Assembly: GCA_030611945.1 (NCBI GenBank)
Contig: JAUWOV010000003.1
Span: 1 to 42,520, forward strand
Source: a bacterium
Lineage (GTDB): Bacteria; JAHJDO01
Direction of reading: 5' to 3'
Length of the DNA stretch: 42,520 nucleotides
Part shown: positions 18,554 to 26,722 of the stretch, one piece after another
How positions within the stretch are numbered: position 1 is the first letter of the stretch
How the letters are laid out: each line of letters opens with the position of its first letter
Made by a program: the position numbers and the translations under genes
Notes under the pieces: generated by a model
Database searches by the model: none
What the model saw: only the letters and a program-made list of their open reading frames with translations
Told to the model about the DNA's origin: nothing

Positions 18554-20330
18554 TTTTGGGAAACAAATTCTTTATGTCTTCCTGTAAATTATACTTTCTT
18601 AAATTATTGTAAAATGTATTTTGCTTCATATCTAATAATTTCGCCGCAGCTGTTCTATTTCCCTTAGTTTGTCGTAAAGCATTTAATATCGTATTTTTGA
18701 CTGCGTCCTTTATGCTTATTTGTTCTCTATTAGAGATCGTATCTTTACAATGTTCTAACATTAGGTCTTCCTCTCTAATAATCCTTCCTTCTGCAAGAAT
18801 AACTGCCCTTTCAATAGTATTCTCCAGTTCTCTTGTATTCCCATTCCAATCATGTAGTAATAATTTATTTTTGGCTTCTTGTGCTAAAGCTTCTTCCCAA
18901 TAATAGGATTTATTACCGTACTTTTCTAAAAAATGGTTTACTAAGAAATAAATATCTTCCCTTTGCTCACGCAATGGTGGAATTTTAATTGGAAATTTAT
19001 TTAATCGATAAAATAAATCTGGTCGAAAAGTTCCTGTTTTAATAGCATCTTTTAAATCTATATTTGTAGCTGCGATGACTCTAACATCTATCTCTATGGT
19101 ATCCTCTCCTCCCACTCTTTTAAACTCTTTTTCCTGAAGAATTCTCAAAAGCATTGCTTGGGCTGGTAGACTCATATCTCCTATTTCATCTAAGAATATT
19201 GTTCCTCCATCTGCCAATTCAAACATGCCTTTTCTTCTCGACGCAGCATCAGTAAAAGCCCCTTTTTCATGTCCAAATAATTCGCTCTCAATTAACGTTT
19301 CTGGGATTGCTGCACAGTTAACTCCGATAAATTGTCCTTCCTTTTTTACGCTATTATAATGGATAGCTTTTGCTATAGATTCTTTACCTGTTCCGCTCTC
19401 GCCTTGAATGAATACAGCTATATCTTCTTTTTCAAGAGTTCTAAGTAAAACAATTATTTCCTTAATAGCATCACTCTCGCCAATAATATTGATAACTTTA
19501 TTCTTTCCAATAATAATATGTTTATACTTATCGCTTCTTTTAGGTTCTTTTTTTAAATTTTCTATTTTCATATATATTCTATCTAATTCTCTATCTTTAT
19601 TAAGTTCTTTTTTACGCTCTATTTCTTCTATGTTTTTTTGAGTCGTACTTTCACTACTTTTTTTATCTTGCTCAACATCTACGGCTAAGCGAGGAGCTTT
19701 TTCTAAATGTATTTTTTCGCTTTTTCTCTCCTTTTTGCCATAAGGCACAACCATAGGATAACATCCTTCTGAAGTTTTTGTCGGGTCACTATCAGAAACT
19801 GCTTTAAGAACAAGCTGATATTCACCTTCAGGGATTAAAGTTCTCTCTTCTGGCAGGTTACATATCACTTCAATATCTACTTCATCCTGAATGCCCGTTG
19901 GATAGATTTTCAGTGAATTCTTAATATTATGAATTGTACTATCGCGTGATATTGGTCTTGTTATATCTATATCAGGCCATTTGTCAGTAACATTTTCTTT
20001 CCGCTTCCCGGCAATAACATTGTAAACTTTTGCATACACGCTAAACGAATCTTTCTCTTTTCCTGTATTTTTTATAGTAAACCTGTATTTCCATCTTTTA
20101 TTATGTGTATTATTATCGTCGAATACTTCTGGGCCTTTACCAGTAAATTGAGGGACAATGACAGCTACTGAAAATTCTGTACCTGCTCGTTCTATTTTTT
20201 CTTCACATAATTTTATCTTTTCTTCTAGCTCTCTTTGCACGTTCTCAGGATTTTCAGGATTTAAAAGTTCTGTGAAGAGTTCTTTAGCAATCTTGTATCT
20301 TTTTATCTTTTGCTCTTTTGTTTCTTGCAT
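18543..20330 (-). CDS. NtrC-family AAA+ transcription activator with Ig-like N-terminal domain
   Basis: 595 aa. Residues 1-45 are helical. Residues about 50-210 are beta-rich (FSVAVIVPQFTGKGPEVFDD, WKYRFTIKNTGKEKDSFSVY, IPEGEYQLVLKAVSDSDPTK), not a receiver, GAF or PAS domain. A linker leads to a sigma54-interaction AAA+ domain: Walker A IQGESGTGKESIAKA (about 308), L1 loop ELFGHEKGAFTDA, Walker B GGTIFLDEIGDMS, arginine-finger region DLFYRLNKFPIKIPPLREQ. A Fis-type helix-turn-helix ends it (KGNRTAAAKLLDMKQNTFYN). The canonical GAFTGA loop is GAFTDA, so sigma54 contact may be altered. It is divergent from the NACHT gene and may control it, though I saw no clear -24/-12 promoter. Confidence 0.88.
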   Translation of the reverse strand: MQETKEQKIKRYKIAKELFTELLNPENPENVQRELEEKIKLCEEKIERAGTEFSVAVIVPQFTGKGPEVFDDNNTHNKRWKYRFTIKNTGKEKDSFSVYAKVYNVIAGKRKENVTDKWPDIDITRPISRDSTIHNIKNSLKIYPTGIQDEVDIEVICNLPEERTLIPEGEYQLVLKAVSDSDPTKTSEGCYPMVVPYGKKERKSEKIHLEKAPRLAVDVEQDKKSSESTTQKNIEEIERKKELNKDRELDRIYMKIENLKKEPKRSDKYKHIIIGKNKVINIIGESDAIKEIIVLLRTLEKEDIAVFIQGESGTGKESIAKAIHYNSVKKEGQFIGVNCAAIPETLIESELFGHEKGAFTDAASRRKGMFELADGGTIFLDEIGDMSLPAQAMLLRILQEKEFKRVGGEDTIEIDVRVIAATNIDLKDAIKTGTFRPDLFYRLNKFPIKIPPLREQREDIYFLVNHFLEKYGNKSYYWEEALAQEAKNKLLLHDWNGNTRELENTIERAVILAEGRIIREEDLMLEHCKDTISNREQISIKDAVKNTILNALRQTKGNRTAAAKLLDMKQNTFYNNLRKYNLQEDIKNLFPKIKT

Positions 20331-20392
20331 CTTTATTTCTCCATTTCTCCTGCAACTGTTTTTGATTTTACCACATTTCTTTAAAAAATCAA

Positions 20393-20422
20393 TTGACTAA
20401 GATGGATAAAGCAGGATAATCT
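20393..20422 (+). promoter_or_regulatory. Promoter of the NACHT-HEAT operon with direct repeat
   Basis: TTGACT (20393-20398), 18-base spacer, TAATCT (20417-20422), 27 bases before the NACHT ATG. The 10-mer AGATGGATAA occurs at 20400 within the spacer and again at the gene start near 20446, which could be an operator pair. Sequence match only. Confidence 0.5.
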
Positions 20423-20448
20423 ATATGAGAGCAAAAAGGCCAATATAG

Positions 20449-21939
20449 ATGGATAACAATATTAAGTCATTATTAGATGAGTTGTCTTATGGTTCTGTCC
20501 AGAAGATTATAGATCAATATCCAAGCAGTTTAAAAGAAGCTACTTCTTTTAAAAAGTATATTATAGCGACCTGTTGTCTGATTGAAGATTTAAGAAAGCA
20601 TGAAGATGTAAAGATAGCTATTGAGAGTGCAAAAAGACAAGTAGGATATAAGTATTTCTTAAGCCAATATTACATAGATAATTATCTTAATAGTATCTTA
20701 AATAAAGAAAGTTATACTGTTTTTGATAATCTATATGTAGAGCCTAGTGTTGAGAAAATAAAAGATAAACAAACGGCAGAAAGGGCTCCTCTCCCTTATG
20801 AATTTAATGGAACTACTCTTCAAGATTTTCCGACTAATAGTCCTAAGCAAAATTCCAAGCCAAAAGAAAAAGAAGTTCCAATTATTACTGCAATAGAAAA
20901 CAATCCTAATTTAGTAATTGTTGGTGAACAGGGTGCTGGCAAAACATCCACTTTAAAGCATTTATGTGTATATTTTGCAAAAAACGCTAAAAATAAAGCA
21001 AAGATAATTCCTGTATTTGTTGCTCTTGATGCTTATGGTATCAATCATTCAAAGCTTGAATATGTTATCCGTGATTCCATAGACCCTTCTATAGATATCT
21101 CTCTATCGGATTTATTAAAAAATTATAAGTGTATTATTTTCCTTGATGGTTACAATGAAATTCCTAAAAAATATAGAGGTACAGCTTTAAACCAGATTCA
21201 GAACTTTTTCAAAGGTAAAACATATAACTGTGTTTTGACTTCCAGACGTGAAGGTTACCACGGGGAAATTGATTCTAAAACTATGGAGGTTGAACCTTTT
21301 GGCTATGAAAAAATAAAAGAGTTGACAAAGAAATATCTAAAGCATTTTAAGGGCAAAAAAACTGTCGATGGTATGTTAGATACGTTAGAATCAAACTCAA
21401 AACTGATGGACTTGGCTAAAAATCCATTTTATCTTGTAATTATGGTTCTTATATACAATGAAAAAGGGACAATTCCTCCACAATTAGGTTTAATTTTTGA
21501 ACATCTTATGACTGTTATATATGAGGGAGATAACAATTGGGAAGATAAAAAAAATAAAAACAAATTCCAAAAAATAAAGACAGAAATTCTTGCTGATTTG
21601 GCTTATAAAATAATTGAGCAAGGCAATGTAGCTATAAGTATTTATGATTGCGAAGATATTATGGGTAAGAAAAGGGCTGACTTGATTAGCAAAGGGAAAT
21701 TTTTACAGGACGAAGGCACAGTTTATGACATTCTTTCAGAATTAAAGGATAATAACTTATTAGATGAAATTAGTGGTATAGTGAAGTTTGTGCATCAAAG
21801 TTATGGTTCGTATTTTGCTGCTTGTTATCTTAAGAGAATGTCTCCAGAAAAGTTATTACGTAAAATTCGAGATGAACTATTAGAATACATGAGATGGGAT
21901 GAAACAATCTCGCTATTACTAGGTATAGTAGATGTCTAA
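20449..21939 (+). CDS. NACHT-family STAND NTPase
   Basis: 496 aa. Residues 1-110 are helical with no recognised effector domain. The NACHT NTPase follows: P-loop VIVGEQGAGKTSTLKHLC (159-167), Walker B KCIIFLDGYNEIP (about 230) and the sensor-type CVLTSRREGYHGE. The region near 440-460, IVKFVHQSYGSYFAACYLKR, matches the F-x-H-x-(S/T)-x-x-E-(Y/F)-x-A-A element that closes NACHT modules in NLR-like proteins. Bacterial NACHT proteins of this sort are known anti-phage factors. The sensor part is absent from this ORF but is encoded by the next one, whose ATG lies in this gene's last codons (8-base overlap). Confidence 0.82.
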   Translation: MDNNIKSLLDELSYGSVQKIIDQYPSSLKEATSFKKYIIATCCLIEDLRKHEDVKIAIESAKRQVGYKYFLSQYYIDNYLNSILNKESYTVFDNLYVEPSVEKIKDKQTAERAPLPYEFNGTTLQDFPTNSPKQNSKPKEKEVPIITAIENNPNLVIVGEQGAGKTSTLKHLCVYFAKNAKNKAKIIPVFVALDAYGINHSKLEYVIRDSIDPSIDISLSDLLKNYKCIIFLDGYNEIPKKYRGTALNQIQNFFKGKTYNCVLTSRREGYHGEIDSKTMEVEPFGYEKIKELTKKYLKHFKGKKTVDGMLDTLESNSKLMDLAKNPFYLVIMVLIYNEKGTIPPQLGLIFEHLMTVIYEGDNNWEDKKNKNKFQKIKTEILADLAYKIIEQGNVAISIYDCEDIMGKKRADLISKGKFLQDEGTVYDILSELKDNNLLDEISGIVKFVHQSYGSYFAACYLKRMSPEKLLRKIRDELLEYMRWDETISLLLGIVDV

Positions 21940-23635
21940 TACTTTAGATAAAATTATAAATCTTCTTATTGACTTAGATCCATTTTTTGCTGCCCAATGT
22001 TTTCCAATGGCAAAAAACGCAACTTCTGAAACAGAAGACAAGTTAATAAAAATATTATCAGATAAAGCTAAAGATGACACTTATTTAGGATTAAGTGCTA
22101 TCTATAGTTTAGGTATAATAAAATCAGAAAAAGCTGTAGAACCCCTTCTTGCATTGTTAGAGAATGGCGGCGACCTTTGGTATGTGGTACATGCGTTAAG
22201 TGCAATAAAATCAGAAAGAGCTGTAGAAGCGCTTCTTGCGCTACTAGAGAAAACAAAAGATAATAACTTTGGGTGGATTGCACATGCGTTAGGTGCAACA
22301 GAATCAGAAAGAGCTGTAGAAGCACTTCTTGCATTGTTAGAGAAAAGTAAAGATAATGATATTATCGAGAGTATAGCAGATGCGTTAGGTGCAACGAAAT
22401 CAGAGAAGGCAGTAGAGCCTCTTCTTGTATTGTTAAAGAAAAGTAAAGATAATGATGTTATTGAGAAGATAGCAGAGGCATTAGCTGAGATAAAATCAGA
22501 GAAGGCAGTAGAGCCTCTTCTTGCGCTACTAGAGAAAAGTAAAAATAATAGTGTTCTTTGGTATGTGGTATGTGTATTAGGTGAAATAAAATCAGAAAAA
22601 ACTATAAAACCTCTTCTTGTGCTGTTAGAGAAAAGCAAAGATAATAGTGTCCTTTGGTATGTGGCAAGTGTATTAGCATGTGTGTTAGGTATAACAAAAT
22701 CAGAAAAGGTAGTGGAGCCTCTTCTTGCATTATTAGAGAAAAGTAAAAATAATAGTGTTCTCAGCAGTATAGCACGTGTATTAGGTGAAATAAAATCAGA
22801 AAAGGCAGTAGAACCTCTTCTTGCACTACTAGAGAAAACTAAAGATGATAGTGTTCTTATAAGTATAGCACGTGCATTAGGTGAGATAAGATCAGAGAAG
22901 GCAGTAGTCCCTCTTTTTGCACTCCTACAGAAAACTAAAGATGATAGTGTTATTGAATATGCAATATATGCATTAGGTGAGATGAAATCAGAGAAGGCAG
23001 TAGAGCCGCTTCTTGCATTGTTAGAGAAAAGCAAAAATAATAATATTCTCAGGCGTATAGCAGATGCACTAGGTGAAATAAAATCAGAAAAAGCAGTAGA
23101 ACCTCTTCTTGCGCTGCTAGAGAAAACTAAAAATGATAGTGTTCGTTGGGGTGTGGAACGTGCATTAGGTGGAATAAAATCAGAAAAGGCAGTAGAACCT
23201 CTTCTTGCATTGTTAGAGAAAAGTAAAGATGATAATGTTATTAAGAGTATAGGAGATGCATTAGGTGGAATAAAATCAGAAAAAGCAGTAGAACCTCTTC
23301 TTGCATTGTTAGAGAAAAGTAAAAATAATAATGTTCTCAGCAGTATAGCACGTGCATTAGGTGGAATAAAATCAGAAAAGGCAGTAGAACCTCTTCTTAC
23401 GCTACTAGAGAAAACTAAAGATGATAATGTTATTAGTGGTACAGCATATGCTTTGCGTGAAATATCTTCTGTATGTTCAGAAACAAGGAATAAAAAGACA
23501 ATAATTTCTTTGGTTAAGATGCGTAAAACATTTAATAGAGAAAATTTGAAGAACGATATTTATGTATCTGTTGAAGATTTAAAAAAGAACTCACGTAGAA
23601 GATTTTTAAATAAGTTAAAAGGATTTTATGAATGA
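21932..23635 (+). CDS. HEAT-repeat (PBS-lyase type) protein, putative sensor partner of NACHT
   Basis: 567 aa. After a 45-residue start it consists of about 14 tandem two-helix repeats, mostly 32 residues long, with core SEKAVEPLLALLEKSK. One unit has a four-residue insertion. The first helix is nearly invariant, while the loop and second helix differ from unit to unit (VLWYVVC, VIEKIAE, VLSSIAR, VRWGVER, VIEYAIY). About 60 C-terminal residues are basic and non-repetitive. This is the architecture of a superhelical binding scaffold. The start overlaps the NACHT stop (ATGTCTAA), so both are made together. The pair looks like a two-polypeptide version of an NLR-like receptor. The antisense ORFs at 22102-23034 are shadows of the repeats. 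Confidence 0.82.
   Translation: MSNTLDKIINLLIDLDPFFAAQCFPMAKNATSETEDKLIKILSDKAKDDTYLGLSAIYSLGIIKSEKAVEPLLALLENGGDLWYVVHALSAIKSERAVEALLALLEKTKDNNFGWIAHALGATESERAVEALLALLEKSKDNDIIESIADALGATKSEKAVEPLLVLLKKSKDNDVIEKIAEALAEIKSEKAVEPLLALLEKSKNNSVLWYVVCVLGEIKSEKTIKPLLVLLEKSKDNSVLWYVASVLACVLGITKSEKVVEPLLALLEKSKNNSVLSSIARVLGEIKSEKAVEPLLALLEKTKDDSVLISIARALGEIRSEKAVVPLFALLQKTKDDSVIEYAIYALGEMKSEKAVEPLLALLEKSKNNNILRRIADALGEIKSEKAVEPLLALLEKTKNDSVRWGVERALGGIKSEKAVEPLLALLEKSKDDNVIKSIGDALGGIKSEKAVEPLLALLEKSKNNNVLSSIARALGGIKSEKAVEPLLTLLEKTKDDNVISGTAYALREISSVCSETRNKKTIISLVKMRKTFNRENLKNDIYVSVEDLKKNSRRRFLNKLKGFYE
22112..23456 (+). repeat. Tandem about 96-bp coding repeats
   Basis: About 14 copies of a roughly 96-bp unit encoding HEAT repeats, with words such as TCAGAAAAGGCAGTAGAACC and CTTCTTGCATTGTTAGAGAA recurring nearly unchanged. 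The near identity at DNA level implies recent duplication or gene conversion. Confidence 0.85.
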
Positions 23636-23658
23636 ATAAAAAACCTGCTATCACACCG

Positions 23659-23690
23659 GGCAACTAGAAGTTCTTTGGTTGCCTTTCTTT
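23659..23690 (+). terminator. Putative terminator after the NACHT-HEAT operon
   Basis: GGCAAC (23659-23664) pairs with GTTGCC (23678-23683), followed by TTTCTTT, 24 bases after the HEAT gene stop. A short six-pair stem with T-rich tail, moderately convincing. Confidence 0.5.
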
Positions 23691-24012
23691 GTGTGCCCCT
23701 GGCGCGAGTGGCAGACTGTACTATATACTATCTACAAGGCAGGATTAGATAGTATTTAAACTTTTCGCAATAGCTTAACTGCTCAATGCCAACACGCCCA
23801 CCCTCCGCCCTTTTTTCTTAAATAACATTCCAAAGCCCCAAGGTCAATGGTAGATGTGGATCAAAAACAATTATTAAAATATCTATAAATCAGCTATAAC
23901 CTCTGCTTGTTTTTTCACTTTACGGAAAAAACAATCATTGAGTCAGATAAGGCTTGAGAGGTGATTAAAAATGGGGCAATACTTTAAAATTCTTAATCTG
24001 GATAAAAAAAGT
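23691..24012. other. Intergenic stretch with an inverted repeat
   Basis: No gene seen. It holds a perfect 10-bp inverted repeat, ATACTATCTA (23725-23734) and TAGATAGTAT (23746-23755), with an 11-base spacer. This could be an operator or a transcript hairpin. The rest is mixed AT-rich sequence. Confidence 0.5.
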
Positions 24013-24297
24013 TTAAGTACTAGGCAAATTATGCTTTATTCTTTCTTCTTCTGCTATCACAATAATAGCTTCAAAAAGGATTCTCATACCATCTAATGAA
24101 ATATATGCTTTTGAATCAACGCCTTGTTTAGTTATCGCATTTACACATGATGTTACTAAATCGCGAAAGGCAGGTATTTCATCTGCTCTTCTCTTGAGAT
24201 CTTTTTTAGCCTTTCCCTTTTTTGCATACATAATTTCTTTAACACAAGCACTCAATTCTTCTGATGTGATTTGTTTTAAATACTCTAACAAGTTCAT
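24013..24297 (-). CDS. Small hypothetical protein
   Basis: 94 aa, helical: MNLLEYLKQITSEELSACVK, KKDLKRRADEIPAFRDLVTS, SLDGMRILFEAIIVIAEEER. No family recognised. It stands alone on the minus strand between the defence block and the rightward replication block. Its size and charge would fit a small regulator, which is a guess. Confidence 0.5.
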   Translation of the reverse strand: MNLLEYLKQITSEELSACVKEIMYAKKGKAKKDLKRRADEIPAFRDLVTSCVNAITKQGVDSKAYISLDGMRILFEAIIVIAEEERIKHNLPST

Positions 24298-24420
24298 AAG
24301 AACCTCTTGGCAACAAATAGGGTTAACTCATCTATTGTGATTTTATCTCAATACATTATATTTGCAACAACAAAAAAGTCAGAAGGTGGACTAAAAGACA
24401 ATTCTTTTTTTATTAAATTA

Positions 24421-24454
24421 AGTAAATTTCTCTTTAAAATGCGAGAAATTTACT
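24421..24454. repeat. Perfect 12-bp inverted repeat (A/T hairpin family)
   Basis: AGTAAATTTCTC (24421-24432) and GAGAAATTTACT (24443-24454) with a 10-base loop, in the region upstream of the first gene of the rightward block. The inner TTTCT…AGAAA core is shared with hairpins at 26282, 27997, 29625, 31243 and 33534. Confidence 0.65.
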
Positions 24455-24510
24455 CTTAGTGTCTAAAAGCAAAATAAGAGAATATCTTTATTGTATAAGG
24501 TGACTAAGTT

Positions 24511-24702
24511 ATGGGAATTATAAGAAATCGCGTAGAAGGGGCTTATAGAGGGTACATGAAGGATAAAAACCTGCCAAAGCTTTTAAGAAAATTGGTTGAT
24601 ATTGCTGACCATTTAGTTCATTACCAGCATCATAGAGACTGCCTGGATAGAGCAATGGACGAATTCTTTCCTATGAAAGAAAAACAACAAAGAGATGTTT
24701 AA
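24511..24702 (+). CDS. Small basic hypothetical protein
   Basis: 63 aa, start ATG after AAGGTGACTAAGTT. Helical and His-rich in the middle: KLLRKLVDIADHLVHYQHHR, DCLDRAMDEFFPM. Not recognised. First gene of the rightward block; next gene starts 33 bases later. Confidence 0.5.
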   Translation: MGIIRNRVEGAYRGYMKDKNLPKLLRKLVDIADHLVHYQHHRDCLDRAMDEFFPMKEKQQRDV

Positions 24703-24735
24703 AGAGCTTAAAAATAATCATTAGAGGTGGACATA

Positions 24736-25137
24736 ATGCCAGAAAACAGCTTAATCATAAACAAGGCATTCTTTGGCGGCAGGTCTGGCGCAAAGAATGT
24801 GCTGAAGATAACCCTGAATAAAAACAAAGAGTGTTATTTTAATTTCGGGATAGAGCAGCAAAACAGCAAATACCTGTGGATACCCTGTAAAATGAATGCT
24901 TCAGAGTTAGGAGATATAATAAACGTTTTGGCAGGAAAGATATCATCGATAGCCTTTTTCCATAAGTTTAATGGGAAAAAAGGAGAAACAACAAGGCAGA
25001 TATGGATTAACAGAAGCAATGATAATAAGGCTGTTTTTATAAAAATTAAGGAATTAACAAAGCCTCTAAGCCTGGGAGAGCAAAAGGTTCTCGAGCTTTT
25101 ACTTTCGCAGATTATAGTGAGGATGAGTTTATCTTAG
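24736..25137 (+). CDS. Possible Whirly/PC4-like single-strand DNA-binding protein
   Basis: 133 aa from ATG 24736, chosen over GTG 24727 because the GTG lies inside the ribosome-binding site AGAGGTGG. Beta-rich: NVLKITLNKNKECYFNFGIE, KYLWIPCKMNASELGDIINV, AFFHKFNGKKGETTRQIWIN, then a helix near KPLSLGEQKVLELLLSQIIV. The strand-strand-helix plan with W-I-P-x-K…E-x-x-x-I resembles Whirly/MRP-type ssDNA-binding proteins. This is a weak pattern match. Its place just before a primase (13 bases) fits a role in replication. Confidence 0.45.
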   Translation: MPENSLIINKAFFGGRSGAKNVLKITLNKNKECYFNFGIEQQNSKYLWIPCKMNASELGDIINVLAGKISSIAFFHKFNGKKGETTRQIWINRSNDNKAVFIKIKELTKPLSLGEQKVLELLLSQIIVRMSLS

Positions 25138-25150
25138 TAAAAGAGGGAAA

Positions 25151-26209
25151 ATGGCAATAAAAACACCTGATTTAATTACACAGGCTAAAAGGTTTGATGA
25201 GAATACCCTAAGAAAGTTTCTGCAATTTCTTAACCATAAAATCCCATTCAAATATCAGGTATTTAAGCCAAACATTAATGGAAAACCACAGGGAAGCGGG
25301 AGATGTATATTTGTGGGGGATATAAACGAATTTATTAAGTTTTCAAAGCAGGACAATGGAACAGGCATGGTCTGCGTTGGAATAAATGAGTTAAGGAATA
25401 CCAATGATATTACCGGCATTACAAAATTACAGGCATTGGTGTTTGATATTGATGCAAATAAAAAAACAAAGTTTGTAAGCTCTATTAAAGACCATAATTA
25501 CGCTATAAGCCTGGCTAAAACCAGGGCAAGGGAAAGATTAGAAAGACTGGGATTTAAGGTTGGTTGCATAGTGGACTCTGGAAATGGAGCTCATATCTAT
25601 ATCAAGGTTAATATTCCGCTAAAAAGAGTGAAATCCAGAGAAGAATGGTTTAGTACAGATGTCTATAAAAAACTGGCTGTAATTGAAAAAAAGATGCAAA
25701 AGCTTAATGATGGCATAGTGCATATTGACTGTCTAACCAAAGACCCTGTAAGAAGGATGAAAGTGCCTGGAACATTAAACTATAAAGATACTCAAGAGGC
25801 AGAACACAGAATGTGCAGAATAGTCTGTCTTTTAGATGATCCTGCTGAAAAAGAAAATACAAAAGCATTTTACAGGATAAACCCAGCTGAATCAGACAGT
25901 ACTTTTGAAAATGCTGATGTGAAATCACTAACTAAAGAGCAAATTAGAAATATGTTTAGACAAGACAAGAAAATGAAGGACTTATATTTTGGGGACTGGC
26001 AGAAATATGGCTATAGGTCAAGATCAGAAGCAGAAATAGCTCTAATATCAAAAATGGTGCACTATCATTTTTCAAATAAAAACATTTACGAGCTTATGGA
26101 CAATTGCAAGATAGGCAAGTGGCAGGATGAAATAATAAGTAATAATTACAAAAGAAGAACAATAGCCAGTGCAAGGAATTTTATTAAAGCAGCAGAGTAT
26201 AACCAGTAA
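25151..26209 (+). CDS. Archaeo-eukaryotic-type (RepB-like) primase
   Basis: 352 aa. Three diagnostic motifs of AEP primases appear in order: LQALVFDIDANKKTKF (metal-binding D-x-D, about residue 98), GCIVDSGNGAHIYIKV (s-x-H motif, about 140), and VHIDCLTKDPVRRMKVPGTL (third acidic motif followed by the R-x-P-G-T-x-N element, about 195). This matches primases of plasmid and phage replication modules. The C-terminal 100 residues are charged and helical with a possible winged helix (SRSEAEIALISKMVHYHFSN). It probably initiates element replication with the DUF932 and ssDNA-binding-like proteins. Confidence 0.82.
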   Translation: MAIKTPDLITQAKRFDENTLRKFLQFLNHKIPFKYQVFKPNINGKPQGSGRCIFVGDINEFIKFSKQDNGTGMVCVGINELRNTNDITGITKLQALVFDIDANKKTKFVSSIKDHNYAISLAKTRARERLERLGFKVGCIVDSGNGAHIYIKVNIPLKRVKSREEWFSTDVYKKLAVIEKKMQKLNDGIVHIDCLTKDPVRRMKVPGTLNYKDTQEAEHRMCRIVCLLDDPAEKENTKAFYRINPAESDSTFENADVKSLTKEQIRNMFRQDKKMKDLYFGDWQKYGYRSRSEAEIALISKMVHYHFSNKNIYELMDNCKIGKWQDEIISNNYKRRTIASARNFIKAAEYNQ

Positions 26210-26281
26210 GGTTCAGGATAAGACTTCCACAAACATCTAATTCCCCCTTCCCTCTCCCCTAAAACAAAAAATGGATTCTTA

Positions 26282-26309
26282 AATTTTTTCTAATAATTGA
26301 GAAAAAATT
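26282..26309. repeat. A/T hairpin
   Basis: AATTTTTTCT (26282-26291) and AGAAAAAATT (26300-26309), perfect 10-bp stem, 8-base loop, downstream of the primase gene and upstream of the next ribosome-binding site. Member of the TTTCT…AGAAA family. Confidence 0.65.
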
Positions 26310-26368
26310 CAGATAAAAAGGTCATTCATTGAATAAGATTATTCCAAGCAAAAGGAAAAGAGGTAAAA

Positions 26369-26623
26369 ATGGAAATAAAAAGAACAATAAGTTTAGGCTT
26401 GAGCAGGAAGGGAAAGTGCATAGTATGCAGCGACTTAAACACCTTGATTTTAGTAATGGGAACATCATCAATATCAGGAAACCTGCATTATTACGGAATT
26501 AAAAAAGAAAAAAACAGATGGATAGTGAGCATTGAAAAAATAAAGCAGAGAATAGCAGAGCTTGAGAACAGAAAAAATAAAATAGAACAAAAATTAGAGA
26601 TAATGAAACAGGTAGTTAAGTAA
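26369..26623 (+). CDS. Small protein with C-terminal coiled coil
   Basis: 84 aa. N-terminal LSRKGKCIVCSDLNTLIL contains one CxxC; the C-terminal half is a coiled coil (IEKIKQRIAELENRKNKIEQ). Ribosome-binding site AGAGGTAAAA. Not recognised. It may dimerise through the coiled coil. Confidence 0.55.
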   Translation: MEIKRTISLGLSRKGKCIVCSDLNTLILVMGTSSISGNLHYYGIKKEKNRWIVSIEKIKQRIAELENRKNKIEQKLEIMKQVVK

Positions 26624-26722
26624 AAAATGGACTGAAATCCCCTTTTTTCTGCATGTAAACCTTAAAGCATTCATACCCGATTCTATTACAAAAGTTTTCT
26701 TCTTTTCAATAAAAATTCAGAG

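Noticed and set aside
20331-20448. Sigma54 (-24/-12) promoter for the NACHT operon
   Set aside because: No TGGCA-N7-TTGC-like element was found; a sigma70-like pair fits better.
22098-23034. Long antisense ORFs (78 and 310 aa) across the HEAT repeats
   Set aside because: They are mirror frames of the repetitive HEAT coding sequence, with no ribosome-binding site. The sense frame has clear helix periodicity.
22112-23456. CRISPR-like regular repeats
   Set aside because: The units are contiguous about 96-bp coding repeats without unique spacers and are in frame throughout a protein.
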